Origin: Microbacterium sp. USTB-Y
GTDB taxonomy: Bacteria > Actinomycetota > Actinomycetes > Actinomycetales > Microbacteriaceae
DNA: 64,000 nucleotides
Assembly: GCF_023703415.1 (NCBI RefSeq)
Contig: NZ_JAGMTU010000005.1
Location: 62,001 to 126,000 of the forward strand
Direction of reading: 5' to 3'
Shown: positions 53,494 to 62,758 of the stretch, piece after piece
How positions within the stretch are numbered: the stretch's first letter is position 1
How the letters are laid out: each line of letters begins with the position of its first letter
Position numbers and translations under genes: made by a program
The notes under the pieces: generated by a model
Seen by the model: the letters and a program-made list of their open reading frames with translations, nothing else
Databases searched by the model: none
What the model was told of the DNA's origin: nothing

Positions 53494-54786
53494 TCAGGCG
53501 GAACCGACGACAATCCGCGGCGTGCCGGCCCACAGTCCGGCGTCACTGGCCGCGCGGCCATCGACGAGCAGCTTCACGCCTGGAATATGAGCGGGCGCGA
53601 GCGTGCGGTAGTCGGCGTGATCCGTTTGCAGCACGGCGACATCGGCCGAGTCACCGATCGTGAACGGCTCGAATCCGAGTGCACGTAGCTCTTCGTCTGT
53701 GTATAGCGGATCGTGCACGCGAACGTCGACGCCGCGTTCACGCAGAGCCTGCACCGTCGGGAAGACCCCGGAGAACGCCGTCTCCTTCACGCCGCCGCGG
53801 TAGGCCGCGCCCAGCACGACCGCCGTCAGGCCAGAGAGTGAACCGAGTAGCGTTTCCGCCTGCGCGACAAGCCGTTCCGGCATCGAGGCATTGAGCTGTC
53901 GTGCCGTGCGGACGATGTCCGCATCAGGGTCAGTGGACAGATAGAGACGCGGATACACCGGGATGCAATGACCGCCGACGGCGATACCGGGACGGTGGAT
54001 GTGACTGTACGGCTGCGAGTTGCACGCCTCGATGACTTTGTAGACGTCGATTCCATTTGCTGCCGCGAACAGTCCAAACTGGTTCGCCAATCCGATATTC
54101 ACGTCACGATAGGTCGTTTCGGCCAACTTCGCCATCTCTGAGGCCTCGGTCGAGCCCAGATCCCATACGCCGTTGGGGTGTGGTAGGTCAGGACGCGCGT
54201 CGAACTGCAGCACCGCTTCATAGAACTCGCGGGCACGACGGGTGCCTTCGGGGGATAGCGCACCGATCAGCTTGGGGTACTTGCGCAGATCCTCAAACAC
54301 ACGGCCCGTGAGTACTCGCTCCGGAGAATATGCGAGATGAAAGTCCACGCCCTCTGACAGTCCCGAGATGGCCTCGAGCATCGGCTTCCACCGGTTGCGC
54401 GTCGTACCGACTGGCAACGTCGTCTCGTAGGAGACGAGGGTGCCTGGGGTGAGATGTTCCGCGAGGGACGTCGTCGCAGCGTCCATATACCTGAAGTCCG
54501 GTTCCCAGGTCTCGTCGTCTACGAAGACCGGAGCGACCAACACCACTACATCCGCGCCCGGGATGGCGTCGGCATACTCGGTGGTTGCCCGAAGACGACC
54601 GGACGCGACGAGCTCGGCCAGTCTTTCCTGCAGGTGCGCCTCCCCGGGGAATGGCTCCAGCCCCGCGTTGATCGTGTCGACTGCCATCTGATTGACGTCG
54701 ACGCCGATCACCTCATGGCCAGACGCGGCGAACTGGACAGCAAGCGGGAGCCCGATCTTTCCCAGGGCCACGACGGCAATATGCAT
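53494..54786 (-). CDS. wbpA: UDP-N-acetyl-hexosamine 6-dehydrogenase (WbpA-like)
   Basis: A 430-residue nucleotide-sugar dehydrogenase with VVALGKIGLPLAVQFA at the N-terminus, the ETTLPVGTTR motif, and the catalytic cysteine in GIAVGGHCIPVYP (about residue 265). GKIGLP and GGHCIPVYP are typical of UDP-GlcNAc/ManNAc dehydrogenases rather than UDP-glucose dehydrogenases. With the three downstream genes it would begin the path UDP-GlcNAc to UDP-GlcNAc3NAcA. First gene of that operon, with its own leaderless-type promoter. Confidence 0.88.
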   Translation of the reverse strand: MHIAVVALGKIGLPLAVQFAASGHEVIGVDVNQMAVDTINAGLEPFPGEAHLQERLAELVASGRLRATTEYADAIPGADVVVLVAPVFVDDETWEPDFRYMDAATTSLAEHLTPGTLVSYETTLPVGTTRNRWKPMLEAISGLSEGVDFHLAYSPERVLTGRVFEDLRKYPKLIGALSPEGTRRAREFYEAVLQFDARPDLPHPNGVWDLGSTEASEMAKLAETTYRDVNIGLANQFGLFAAANGIDVYKVIEACNSQPYSHIHRPGIAVGGHCIPVYPRLYLSTDPDADIVRTARQLNASMPERLVAQAETLLGSLSGLTAVVLGAAYRGGVKETAFSGVFPTVQALRERGVDVRVHDPLYTDEELRALGFEPFTIGDSADVAVLQTDHADYRTLAPAHIPGVKLLVDGRAASDAGLWAGTPRIVVGSA

Positions 54787-54792
54787 GATTCC

Positions 54793-54798
54793 AGCATA
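54793..54798 (-). promoter_or_regulatory. -10 box (TATGCT) of the wbp operon, leaderless arrangement
   Basis: On the minus strand TATGCT is followed by six bases (GGAATC) and the ATG at 54786. Confidence 0.55.
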
Positions 54799-55397
54799 TT
54801 GTTCCCTTGTGGAGCGCGCTGACTCGATGAACTGGGCTCAACGACCGGTCCCCTGATCTTCACGTGTTGGGGCCGTATGTGTGCCGAACAGGGGAGCGAT
54901 CGGAAGGGCAGGCCGTTCTCGGGCGCTCGCGCGAAGCTGGAGATCCTCGCCTCCGGAACCAGTGCGAGACCGCCTCGCTGGACTGGTCGGAGACCTCGAA
55001 CCAGGGCAGCCAATGAGAGCCTGGCATCACCAGGCGGTAAGAAGTCAGAGAGGGGGACGGGACGAGCTTGTCATCGCGGTGCGGCGGGACGTCATCAACT
55101 CAGGCGACCCAAAGTGAGGAGACCGCAGGGAAGCCGCCAATGCATCGCAACTCCCGCAACGTTGTTCCAGAATCGCGGCGGATTCTCCGGGGTGATCTAC
55201 CTCGCGTCCTCACCTTCCCCTGAGCGAGGTCGTCCTTTTCCTCTCCCAAAACAGCGAGAAATCGTAGGCATCGCAGATGCGCGACAACCGCGGGGGCGCG
55301 CCGGCATCGTTGGCTGCCGATCCGGGCGCTTGGCCAGGCGGGATGGCGATACACGGGGCTCGCGCTCCGAGCTATGGGCGGGTCGCAAGACTCCGCA
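54799..55397. other. 599-bp region without a supported gene
   Basis: The gap between the wbp operon and the polymerase gene holds open frames in several directions but none with a family signature, a sound ribosome-binding site or a sensible neighbour overlap. It could contain decayed coding sequence. It marks the left border of the less GC-rich wzy-wzx stretch. Confidence 0.5.
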
Positions 55398-56831
55398 TTA
55401 CTTCAGCGACTTGATAGGACGGACCGGTGGCCGCCGCATCGTGGTCTTCTCCGCACTATCCCCTCGCCAAAGAGCATCTTTGTATCCGCTCTGGTCGCGC
55501 GGGTACAAAGCGAAGAGGAGAACCATCAAGCCGAAGCCGAAGCTGAGCACGGCGCTGAATGGGCTTGCGTTAGCGAGCGCGAACACCGGCAAAAGGCCGA
55601 CAGAAACGACGAGCGCGGTCGGCACACGGCGTGCCGCGCTGTCCACCAGCAAGAAGAGGACAACAAGAAACACCGCTTCGATCCCGATTCCAACGAGGCC
55701 GAGATTAGCGTACCCGTCGGCGAACAGGCTGGCATTCAATTGCACATCGGGCCGCCCGAGCATAGTTTCTCCGACGTAGAAGCCTGGCGACGTTGTGTAT
55801 TGAGTCTCGACGAACGGGCCGAGAAGCGAATAGTCCCAAAGTGCCCAGACTCCGTCGGCATAGGCATCTCTATACAAGGACATGAGGTAACCCGCCGTCA
55901 GGAACGTGCGAGTGACGAGTATGTCCACGAGCCCAAGACTCGCAATTCGATCGATAACGATTGAGATCCAGGAAAGGGCCGCAATACCGAAGACGATCAT
56001 CGAGCCGATAATGGATGACCGATTCTTGAGCAAGAACACCAGAATCAGGCAGAGAGGAATCGAGATGAGTGCCGTCTTGTATCCCGTGGTGGAGTAGATC
56101 ACCAGTTGGCCGACAACTCCAAGAGCGACGAGGAGCCATCGATGCTTCATTGCTCCGAACGACATGAGGAACGGATTGACCACATTCCCCTGATTCGTGA
56201 TCAGATACCCCAGTAGCGGTGCTGTGGGTATGAGTTCGTCTCGGTACGCGAGGCGAGTGTCGTAGATCGCAAAGACCGACATAATATTGATGGAGATCCC
56301 GGATACTACGGCGAGGTAAACATAGGTCATCGCGGAGATGATGATAACGAGCGCCCACATCAGAGCGCTACCGTTAGTCCGGATGGGGACGATTAGAGAT
56401 GCGCGCCGTCGCAGGATCAAGACAACGACGATCCAGACTACGGCGCAGAAGCCCGCGAATGCGAAGCTGTCTAGAGGAGCGCGAGTGCTGCCATATTGAG
56501 GCACGGTGGCGACGGGTACCAATAGGGTGGCGTAAAGAAACCACGCGGCATACCCCGAAAATTGCACAGGTCGTGGCGGCAGGAACGCTGCGATGGCCAG
56601 CAGCATTAGATATGAAGCAAGCATCCACATCGCGTCTGGGTCATGATAGACCCATCCCATATATCCGAACCGCGGCGCCATGAAATCGGAGAACGCGATC
56701 TGAAGTGCATAAATGTATGCAGCTAGCGATGCGGCGAAAATGAGGAACGTGAAAAGGACGCGCGCTGCAGATGGCCGGGATCCTCGAATGGGCGATGGCG
56801 CTCGTGTCGCGGAGTGAGCTAGTCGCGTCAT
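55398..56831 (-). CDS. Oligosaccharide repeat-unit polymerase (Wzy)
   Basis: A 477-residue protein with about 11-12 hydrophobic spans and a large loop (about 320-370: YRDAYADGVWALWDYSLLGPFVETQYTTSPGFYVGETMLG) before the final spans, as in Wzy/oligosaccharide polymerases. It would polymerise flipped undecaprenyl-linked units on the outer face. The ATG at 56831 has TAGACT seven bases upstream; a longer in-frame start at 56969 adds poor sequence. The gene is visibly less GC-rich than its neighbours, as is usual for wzy genes, which are exchanged between strains. Confidence 0.82.
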   Translation of the reverse strand: MTRLAHSATRAPSPIRGSRPSAARVLFTFLIFAASLAAYIYALQIAFSDFMAPRFGYMGWVYHDPDAMWMLASYLMLLAIAAFLPPRPVQFSGYAAWFLYATLLVPVATVPQYGSTRAPLDSFAFAGFCAVVWIVVVLILRRRASLIVPIRTNGSALMWALVIIISAMTYVYLAVVSGISINIMSVFAIYDTRLAYRDELIPTAPLLGYLITNQGNVVNPFLMSFGAMKHRWLLVALGVVGQLVIYSTTGYKTALISIPLCLILVFLLKNRSSIIGSMIVFGIAALSWISIVIDRIASLGLVDILVTRTFLTAGYLMSLYRDAYADGVWALWDYSLLGPFVETQYTTSPGFYVGETMLGRPDVQLNASLFADGYANLGLVGIGIEAVFLVVLFLLVDSAARRVPTALVVSVGLLPVFALANASPFSAVLSFGFGLMVLLFALYPRDQSGYKDALWRGDSAEKTTMRRPPVRPIKSLK

Positions 56832-56838
56832 GCTCACG

Positions 56839-56844
56839 AGTCTA
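56839..56844 (-). promoter_or_regulatory. -10 box (TAGACT) of wzy, leaderless arrangement
   Basis: On the minus strand TAGACT is followed by seven bases and the ATG at 56831, so the polymerase can be expressed apart from the wzx operon. Confidence 0.5.
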
Positions 56845-56965
56845 AGCGGTTCGGCTACTCCGTACGGTCCTTGCGCCTGTGTGGAGCGGCGCGTCTGATC
56901 GGCGGAACCAGTTGTTGGAACAGGAGGCCGAGGTCTGCCGGGGCGCGGCGTAGGCGGATCTGATC

Positions 56966-58261
56966 TCAATCTGCGACCGCATCAATCGACTTCGCTGCAA
57001 GCAGCGCACAGATCCATGTCGCGACGTAGACGACTGCGAACGCGGCTGCTGTCCAGAACACCAGTTCGTTGAGTGATGCTCCCAGAACGCGGCAGGCGGC
57101 AAGGGTGAAACAAACGAGGATTGCGCGCCCTACATCGAGCCAAAGGTTCACGGCGGCCCACTGGGCGACTACGAGCGACTTGCTCATCGGGCTGGCGATA
57201 AGGCGTGTGATCAGCATCGGCAAGAGGAGCTGCATGATCGCGGCGACGTCGGTCCACTTGGATCCCAAGATGAACGGGACCACCAGCGGCGCGACCGCCA
57301 GGACAACGGCCGCCACTAGGAGGCTGAACAACGCCAGAAACATGGACACACGGGCGAAGAACTGGACGCAACCCGAGGCTCGGTCTCGCGCATGATTGGC
57401 TAGACGTGCCTCGACGACCTGGCCGAGCGCAGTCGCAACGATAACCAGCGGCAAAGCCAAGACTCGCTCAGCCATCCCCCATTGTCCGGCGTCAGATACA
57501 TCAAACCAAAGCCCTGCACAGATGATTGGTAGTGCCAGCGCCCCAGCGTTAAGCAACGCTGCGGGAGCGAATAGCGCAGGAAACCTCCAGTATCGCCGTA
57601 GTACGGCTCGCACGTCTTGATACCTGAATCGACGAAGATCGGCGCGTGCCGAGAAGGCCAGGGGCATAAGCCCACCAGCTCGACCCAGCGCGTATCCCGC
57701 AACAAGGCCGAGGCCGGACAATGTTACAAGCGCCATACTCAGCTGAGAGGCCGCCGTAACAATTGCTTGGGTGATGTTCCTGATGCCAACCGTAGAATAC
57801 TTGTGTGAACGAAGCGCATACTGCCCGAAGACCACAAAAGCTCCGGACAGGAGTGTTATGCCACCCACCCACCAGCTGAACCCAGGAAGGCTGGACATAG
57901 CCCCCAGCAGCCCAAGTCCGAAAAGGATCTCCAGTGTCACAACGCTCAAGACGCTGACCGTCGCTACACATAGCAATCCGAGAAACAGAAGCGCGCTGGC
58001 CTCATCCTGGCGGCGGGGTAGCATCAATGCTGACTCGAAGCGGAGAGCAACTGCCGGAGCCAACATCCCTGTTACCGAAACCACCATCGTGAGAAACCCA
58101 AAGGCTTCAGGAGGGTACACTCGGGACAGAATCGGTGTGGCGACAAGCGTCACCGCTTGTGCCAAGACCGCGCTCCCTGCCAGCGCCGATGCCCCTCGGA
58201 ATGCGGAACTAGTCGCTATCGACCGAAAGCGCAATTTTACCGCGCCGCGTTTTGCATTCAC
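56966..58261 (-). CDS. Lipid-linked oligosaccharide flippase (Wzx, polysaccharide transporter family)
   Basis: A 431-residue integral membrane protein with about 12 spans and the N-terminal pattern GSAVLAQAVTLVATPILSRVYPPEAFG, typical of Wzx/RfbX proteins. LRSHKYSTVGIRNITQAIVTAASQ and FILGSKWTDVAAIMQLLLPM are also family-like. It flips undecaprenyl-pyrophosphate-linked repeat units. The GTG at 58261 overlaps the stop of the upstream GT4 (GTGA). Base composition is less GC-rich than the surroundings. Confidence 0.88.
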   Translation of the reverse strand: MNAKRGAVKLRFRSIATSSAFRGASALAGSAVLAQAVTLVATPILSRVYPPEAFGFLTMVVSVTGMLAPAVALRFESALMLPRRQDEASALLFLGLLCVATVSVLSVVTLEILFGLGLLGAMSSLPGFSWWVGGITLLSGAFVVFGQYALRSHKYSTVGIRNITQAIVTAASQLSMALVTLSGLGLVAGYALGRAGGLMPLAFSARADLRRFRYQDVRAVLRRYWRFPALFAPAALLNAGALALPIICAGLWFDVSDAGQWGMAERVLALPLVIVATALGQVVEARLANHARDRASGCVQFFARVSMFLALFSLLVAAVVLAVAPLVVPFILGSKWTDVAAIMQLLLPMLITRLIASPMSKSLVVAQWAAVNLWLDVGRAILVCFTLAACRVLGASLNELVFWTAAAFAVVYVATWICALLAAKSIDAVAD

Positions 58262-59502
58262 GATACCGGGGGCCGAAGCTGTTTGAGGAGCGAACTCAAT
58301 CCCGGCTCGACCGCTTGTTCCCACGTGAACAACCGTCGCGCGCTAGCCGCCTTGTCGGCCAGTGTGATATCGGTTTGATCAGCGTTCTCGGCGAGTTCAA
58401 GCATTTCATCGAGCATGGCGTCGGTCGATTCTTCGTCACCAATGACTGACACGGCGTGCTCTCTGACGAAATCGCTCTGGGCGCGGCGATCCGTTACCAC
58501 GTTGACCAAGCCAGCAATAACGTACTCGAAGCTTTTGCTAGCAATCGCGGCCTCGTTCTGGCGGGTGGCGGTGATCAGGGACAATCCGAATCCAGCGTCG
58601 GAAAGAAGGCTTGGGATCTCGTGGGTTGGCCTGGGAGGGACGATGTGGAGGTTTGTCGGGGTGCCCGCGTCAGCGAGGATGCTATCGAAGGCCCGTTCAT
58701 GATCGATGGACGGAAAGCGGCCGATCGCCGTGAATTCGAACGGCAGTCCGCGCTCAAGTGATCGTCTCGCGATCTGGACCAGAAACTCAGTCCCGTAGCT
58801 CGACGTCAGGGTGCCCGTATGAACTACATTCCACCGGCGCTCGGAGAACGGCCGTGAAGGTACAGCTCCAAAGTGAGCGAGGAGAGGGTAATTCGGTGAG
58901 ACTGCAACGGGGACGCCGGCCCTACGGAACGACGGCGCCATTGCCTCAGCGACGACATTTGCAGCCCCCAGCCTTCTAGCAACTCGGACCTGATACCCCT
59001 CCAGGATCTTCGCTACCAGACGTTGCCCCCACGAAGGCAGGGGCAGTTTTTCTGAATAATAGTCCGCGTAGTACTCGTGAACGTCGTAGAGGACGGGGTG
59101 ATGTGACCGTTTGCGCCAACGTAGCGCTTGACCGAGGAAGTAAAAGTCATGAATGTGCCACACTTCCCCGTTCAGCTCTTCCGCAAGGCGGCGGATCTTG
59201 ACGAGTCGTCCGAGTCGTTCTCTGGCCGTTCGTGGTTGTCGGACGAGTGTCTCACCTACCGCAGAATCCTGGCTCTGATCGTATCCATCTCCCAGCCACA
59301 CGAAATGTACTCGGAACCCCGCGTCGAGCGCGACCTGAGCGCATCGCACGATGCGACGATCACCCCTTGGGTGCACGGTCGGGATCACGAGGAGCGGGGA
59401 TTCGGCATTGAGACTAAGCGGGACCACGAGGCGCCAGGAGGAAGTCTCGACAACCCGCGGTTCGCGTGTGGATCCAGAGTCTCGCTCGCTGCTCGCAGTC
59501 AC
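58258..59502 (-). CDS. GT4 family glycosyltransferase
   Basis: A 414-residue GT-B enzyme. N-terminal VVPLSLNAESPLLVIPTVHPRGDRRIVRCAQVALDAGF, then EVWHIHDFYFLGQAL and the acceptor-side YDVHEYYADYYSEKLP. In the C-terminal domain are NVVHTGTLTSSYGTEFLVQIARRS and the donor loop ATRQNEAAIASKSFEYVIAGLVNVVT, where K-S-F-E-Y holds the first glutamate. The GTG at 59502 overlaps the upstream epimerase stop (GTGA). It likely acts on the FucNAc- or GlcNAc3NAcA-containing unit. Confidence 0.86.
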   Translation of the reverse strand: MTASSERDSGSTREPRVVETSSWRLVVPLSLNAESPLLVIPTVHPRGDRRIVRCAQVALDAGFRVHFVWLGDGYDQSQDSAVGETLVRQPRTARERLGRLVKIRRLAEELNGEVWHIHDFYFLGQALRWRKRSHHPVLYDVHEYYADYYSEKLPLPSWGQRLVAKILEGYQVRVARRLGAANVVAEAMAPSFRRAGVPVAVSPNYPLLAHFGAVPSRPFSERRWNVVHTGTLTSSYGTEFLVQIARRSLERGLPFEFTAIGRFPSIDHERAFDSILADAGTPTNLHIVPPRPTHEIPSLLSDAGFGLSLITATRQNEAAIASKSFEYVIAGLVNVVTDRRAQSDFVREHAVSVIGDEESTDAMLDEMLELAENADQTDITLADKAASARRLFTWEQAVEPGLSSLLKQLRPPVS

Positions 59503-60626
59503 GATGCGTGCAGTCCAAGGCGGCGGTGATGCGAGTGTGCGGTGGACAAGACAAATGCGGTCGCCCGCCACGCGCAGTTGTCGATCTCGTAGTCGACGGG
59601 AGTCATCCGTGCGGCGCTGCCCGCGGTCAAACGGGCCTGCACTGCCGCTTGCACCGATCCAGCATCGACTCCAGCGGTGATGATCGCACCGGTATCCATC
59701 GCCTCGGGTCGTTCGATGAAGTCCCGCAGTGTGACGGCCGGGAAACCGAGCAAGCTTGATTCTTCGCTGATGGTGCCGCTGTCGGACAGGACGAGCTTTG
59801 AGTCGATCTGCAACTTGCAATAGTCGTGGAACCCGAACGGCGGATGGAACCTAATGTTCTCACTGTCGGTGATTCCCAAGGATTCCAGACGCTTACGCGT
59901 GCGCGGATGCGTGGAAACCAATACGGGAACGCCATACTCGGCGCTCAGCGCATGGAGCGCCGCGACCGCTGCCTGCAAGCGACCGGGATGGTCGACATTC
60001 TCTTCGCGGTGGAGGCTCACCAAGAAGTATTCTCCGGGCTTGAGGCCCGATCGTTCGACGGCGTCGCTCGAGTCGATCTGTTGACGGTTCTGCTCGAGCA
60101 CCTCACGCATGGGGGATCCCGTGAGCAGGATGCGTGAAGGATGCAGACCTTCTGACAGCAGGTTACGGCGCGCGTGCTCGGTGTATACCAGGTTGTAGTC
60201 GGCAACGTGGTCGACAAGTCGACGATTCGTCTCTTCGGGCACGTTCTCGTCGAAAGAGCGATTGCCTGCTTCCATATGGAACACTGGAATCTTCATTCGC
60301 TTTGCGATTACTGCAGAAATACAGCTGTTCGTGTCGCCGAGCACCAGAAACGCATCAGGCTTCTCTGCATGTAGCACCTCCTCGGTCTTTGCGAGGATCG
60401 AGCCGAGAGCGGCACCCAGCGACGACGTATCGGCGTTCAAGAAGTGATCCGGGCGTCGGAGCCCGAGGTCTTCGAAGAAGACTTCGTTGAGTTCGTAGTC
60501 GTAGTTCTGTCCGGTGTGGACCAGGACCTGATCGGTGTGCTCGTCAAGAAGCTTGATCGTCGCCGATAGGCGAATGATCTCTGGCCTCGTGCCGACAACT
60601 GTCATCACCTTGAGCTTGTCGGGCAT
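59499..60626 (-). CDS. capG: UDP-N-acetylglucosamine 2-epimerase family (CapG/FnlC type)
   Basis: A 375-residue epimerase with VVGTRPEIIRLSATIK, HTGQNYDYELNEVFFEDL, VLGDTNSCISAV, HMEAGNRSFDENVPEETNRRLVD and HREENVDHP, and DSGTISEESSLLGFPAVTLRDFIERPEA. GNRSFDENVPEE and the Asp-rich DTNS variant are typical of the CapG/FnlC branch, which epimerises C2 to complete UDP-N-acetyl-L-fucosamine. Three bases separate it from capF. A plain WecB function (UDP-ManNAc) is less likely given the CapE and CapF neighbours. Confidence 0.88.
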   Translation of the reverse strand: MPDKLKVMTVVGTRPEIIRLSATIKLLDEHTDQVLVHTGQNYDYELNEVFFEDLGLRRPDHFLNADTSSLGAALGSILAKTEEVLHAEKPDAFLVLGDTNSCISAVIAKRMKIPVFHMEAGNRSFDENVPEETNRRLVDHVADYNLVYTEHARRNLLSEGLHPSRILLTGSPMREVLEQNRQQIDSSDAVERSGLKPGEYFLVSLHREENVDHPGRLQAAVAALHALSAEYGVPVLVSTHPRTRKRLESLGITDSENIRFHPPFGFHDYCKLQIDSKLVLSDSGTISEESSLLGFPAVTLRDFIERPEAMDTGAIITAGVDAGSVQAAVQARLTAGSAARMTPVDYEIDNCAWRATAFVLSTAHSHHRRLGLHAS

Positions 60627-60629
60627 TTC

Positions 60630-61712
60630 TTAGACCACCTCGGCGATCGTGTCGGGGTTCTGCGGATCGAACAGGTCGTTCGTCCAGAACGACGTGTAGA
60701 GCGTGTCGGTGCCGGTGTTCGTGATCTTGTGGGACCACCCCGTGGGCATATCGACGGCACCGGGGTGCGCGCCGTCGACGACGAAGTCGTACACCCGGTC
60801 GGTGAAGAGCCTACGCAAGGAGATTGTGGCGTCACCGGACAAGACGGTGAAGCGCTCGATCTTACGGCGATGGAAATGATCTCCTCGGCTGATCCCGGGA
60901 GCCGTGGTCGAGAACGAGGACTGTCCAGCACCCCCGTGCGACCGGAGGATCTCGAAGAAGGATCCTCGGGCATCCGCGTGGCGGGTGAGCCTGATGGGCA
61001 TCAGCGAATCGACCGTGTACGACCGGTAGGTGTTGAACAGGTCGCGCTGGAACGGGTCGGCGATATCGGGGATCTCGCCTTCGGCATAGGTGTCTGAGAT
61101 CGTCTTCAATCGCGAGAGAAGCCCGCTCACGCTCTCTCTCACCTCCGCCGACGCCGGTGTCTGCCCGGTGAGCAGATCCGCGGCATTCTGCGCGTGGAGC
61201 AGAGTGAGTTCTTTGTCGCTGTCCACGGCCGGCAGCTCGCCCTGCGCCAGGAGGTGGCAAAAAGTCGCGGTGACCGCGTTGTAGAACGGGCGTCCATGTT
61301 CGCCGAAGAGGTTGGGCAGGACGACATCGTGGAACTCCGCCCCGACGGCTGCGGCGGCTTCCGCGACGATCGCGCCGGCGCGCAACTTCGCTTCACCATA
61401 GACCGACCCGTTGGTCGACTGGGTCGAGTTCGCATAGGTCACGATGGGAGGCGGCTCGGCGGCGCGACGCAACGCCTCCGCGAACTGCCGGGCGAACTCG
61501 ATGTTCGAGTCGCGGACCTCCGACTCGTCCCCGCGATTGACACCCGCGATGTGTATCGCCCTCGCTGTGCCGCTGATCGCCGCCGAGGCCGTCGCTGCAT
61601 CGAAGTCCTTTCCGACGGCAAAGCTCTCGCTCCTCACCTCTTGTGCGCGCAGCGCGAGCTTCGTGTGCCAGCCGAGAAACCCGTTGGCGCCGGTCATTGC
61701 GACGCGTGTCAT
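60630..61712 (-). CDS. capF: UDP-sugar reductase with cupin domain (CapF/FnlB type)
   Basis: A 360-residue two-domain enzyme. The N-terminal Rossmann domain (MTGANGFLGWHTKLAL; YGEAKLRAGAIV with Tyr-x-x-x-Lys) reduces the 4-keto group. The C-terminal cupin (about 240-355) holds the zinc-type motif GDHFHRRKIERFTVLSGDATISLRRLF and GWSHKITN, giving C3 epimerisation. In CapEFG it turns the CapE product into UDP-N-acetyl-6-deoxy-talose, ready for CapG. It overlaps capE by four bases. Confidence 0.9.
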   Translation of the reverse strand: MTRVAMTGANGFLGWHTKLALRAQEVRSESFAVGKDFDAATASAAISGTARAIHIAGVNRGDESEVRDSNIEFARQFAEALRRAAEPPPIVTYANSTQSTNGSVYGEAKLRAGAIVAEAAAAVGAEFHDVVLPNLFGEHGRPFYNAVTATFCHLLAQGELPAVDSDKELTLLHAQNAADLLTGQTPASAEVRESVSGLLSRLKTISDTYAEGEIPDIADPFQRDLFNTYRSYTVDSLMPIRLTRHADARGSFFEILRSHGGAGQSSFSTTAPGISRGDHFHRRKIERFTVLSGDATISLRRLFTDRVYDFVVDGAHPGAVDMPTGWSHKITNTGTDTLYTSFWTNDLFDPQNPDTIAEVV

Positions 61713-62758
61713 CGTGAGGTGGCCTCCGGATCGATGCCAGCGGAAGTCAACTCGGCGTTGACCTCCGGCAAAGTGAGCAGCAAGCGCTCGATCTCCTCGA
61801 CGGTCATCCGGTCGACCGTGTGGGAGTCATAGTCGCTGTAGTGCGTCTGAGTCACGTCGCCCTTCTCCACGTAAACGCTGTAGTTCAGGTCACGCTTGTC
61901 GGCCACGATGCGGAAGTAGTCGCCCATGTCCTTCGCGCGGCTGAGTTCCTCGCGCGTGGCAAGCGCCTCCGAGACCTTCTCCGCGTGGCGGGTGCCGATG
62001 ACGTCGATCTTCGCGTTCGAGCGGAACAGGTTGATCACGGCCTGGGCGAGATCGCGGATCGTGCACGCCTGAGCCTTGCGGACGAACAGATCCCCCTGCT
62101 CCGCATGCTGGAAGGCGAACTCCACGAGATCAACGGAGTTGGCCAGAGACATCATGAACCGAGTCATGTCCGGGTTCGTGACCGTGAGGTCCTGGCCGGA
62201 CTTCAGTTGACGGATGAACAGCGGGATCACGGATCCGCGCGAGTACATCACGTTGCCGTAGCGCACGAGCGAGACCGTCGTCTGGGCGTTCGGGTTGTTC
62301 AACCCATGAGACTGCGCGACCTTCTCCATCATCGCCTTCGATATGCCCATCGCGTTCACCGGATAGACCGCCTTGTCGGTGCTGAGGCACACGACGGATC
62401 GGACTCCATTGCGATCGGCCGCGCGAACGACGTTCTCACTGCCGAGCACATTCGTTCGCACGGCTTCCATCGGGAAGAACTCGCAAGACGGGACCTGCTT
62501 CAGGGCAGCTGCGTGGAACACGTAGTCCACGTCTCGGGTCGCACGTTCGATGCTGTCGTAGTCCCGCACGTCGCCGACGTAGAACCGGAGGCGATTGTCA
62601 TGCACATCGTGCCTCATCAGATCCTGCTTCGCCTCGTCGCGACTGAAGACACGGATCTCGGCAACGTCGCTCTTGAGCAGCTTCCGCGCCACCGTGTGAC
62701 CGAACGATCCGGTTCCTCCGGTGACCAGGATCTTCGCTCCGTCATAGGAACCGTTCAT
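61709..62758 (-). CDS. capE: UDP-GlcNAc 4,6-dehydratase (inverting; CapE/FnlA type)
   Basis: A 349-residue short-chain dehydrogenase: ILVTGGTGSFGHTVARKLL, FSRDEAKQDLMRHD, FHAAALKQVPSCEFFPMEAVRTNV, then the active site STDKAVYPVNAMGISKAMMEK, where Met takes the place of the classic Tyr in the Tyr-x-x-x-Lys motif. The Ser-Met-Lys triad is the hallmark of CapE/FlaA1-type inverting dehydratases. It removes water from UDP-GlcNAc and inverts C5, starting UDP-L-FucNAc synthesis. GGAAAGGA lies upstream, and the ATG overlaps the preceding stop (ATGA). Confidence 0.92.
   Translation of the reverse strand: MNGSYDGAKILVTGGTGSFGHTVARKLLKSDVAEIRVFSRDEAKQDLMRHDVHDNRLRFYVGDVRDYDSIERATRDVDYVFHAAALKQVPSCEFFPMEAVRTNVLGSENVVRAADRNGVRSVVCLSTDKAVYPVNAMGISKAMMEKVAQSHGLNNPNAQTTVSLVRYGNVMYSRGSVIPLFIRQLKSGQDLTVTNPDMTRFMMSLANSVDLVEFAFQHAEQGDLFVRKAQACTIRDLAQAVINLFRSNAKIDVIGTRHAEKVSEALATREELSRAKDMGDYFRIVADKRDLNYSVYVEKGDVTQTHYSDYDSHTVDRMTVEEIERLLLTLPEVNAELTSAGIDPEATSR

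Noticed and set aside
54877..55779. 300-residue plus-strand open frame upstream of and across wzy
   Set aside because: No motif, compositional bias as in a shadow frame, and it runs antisense through the membrane-protein-coding part of wzy.
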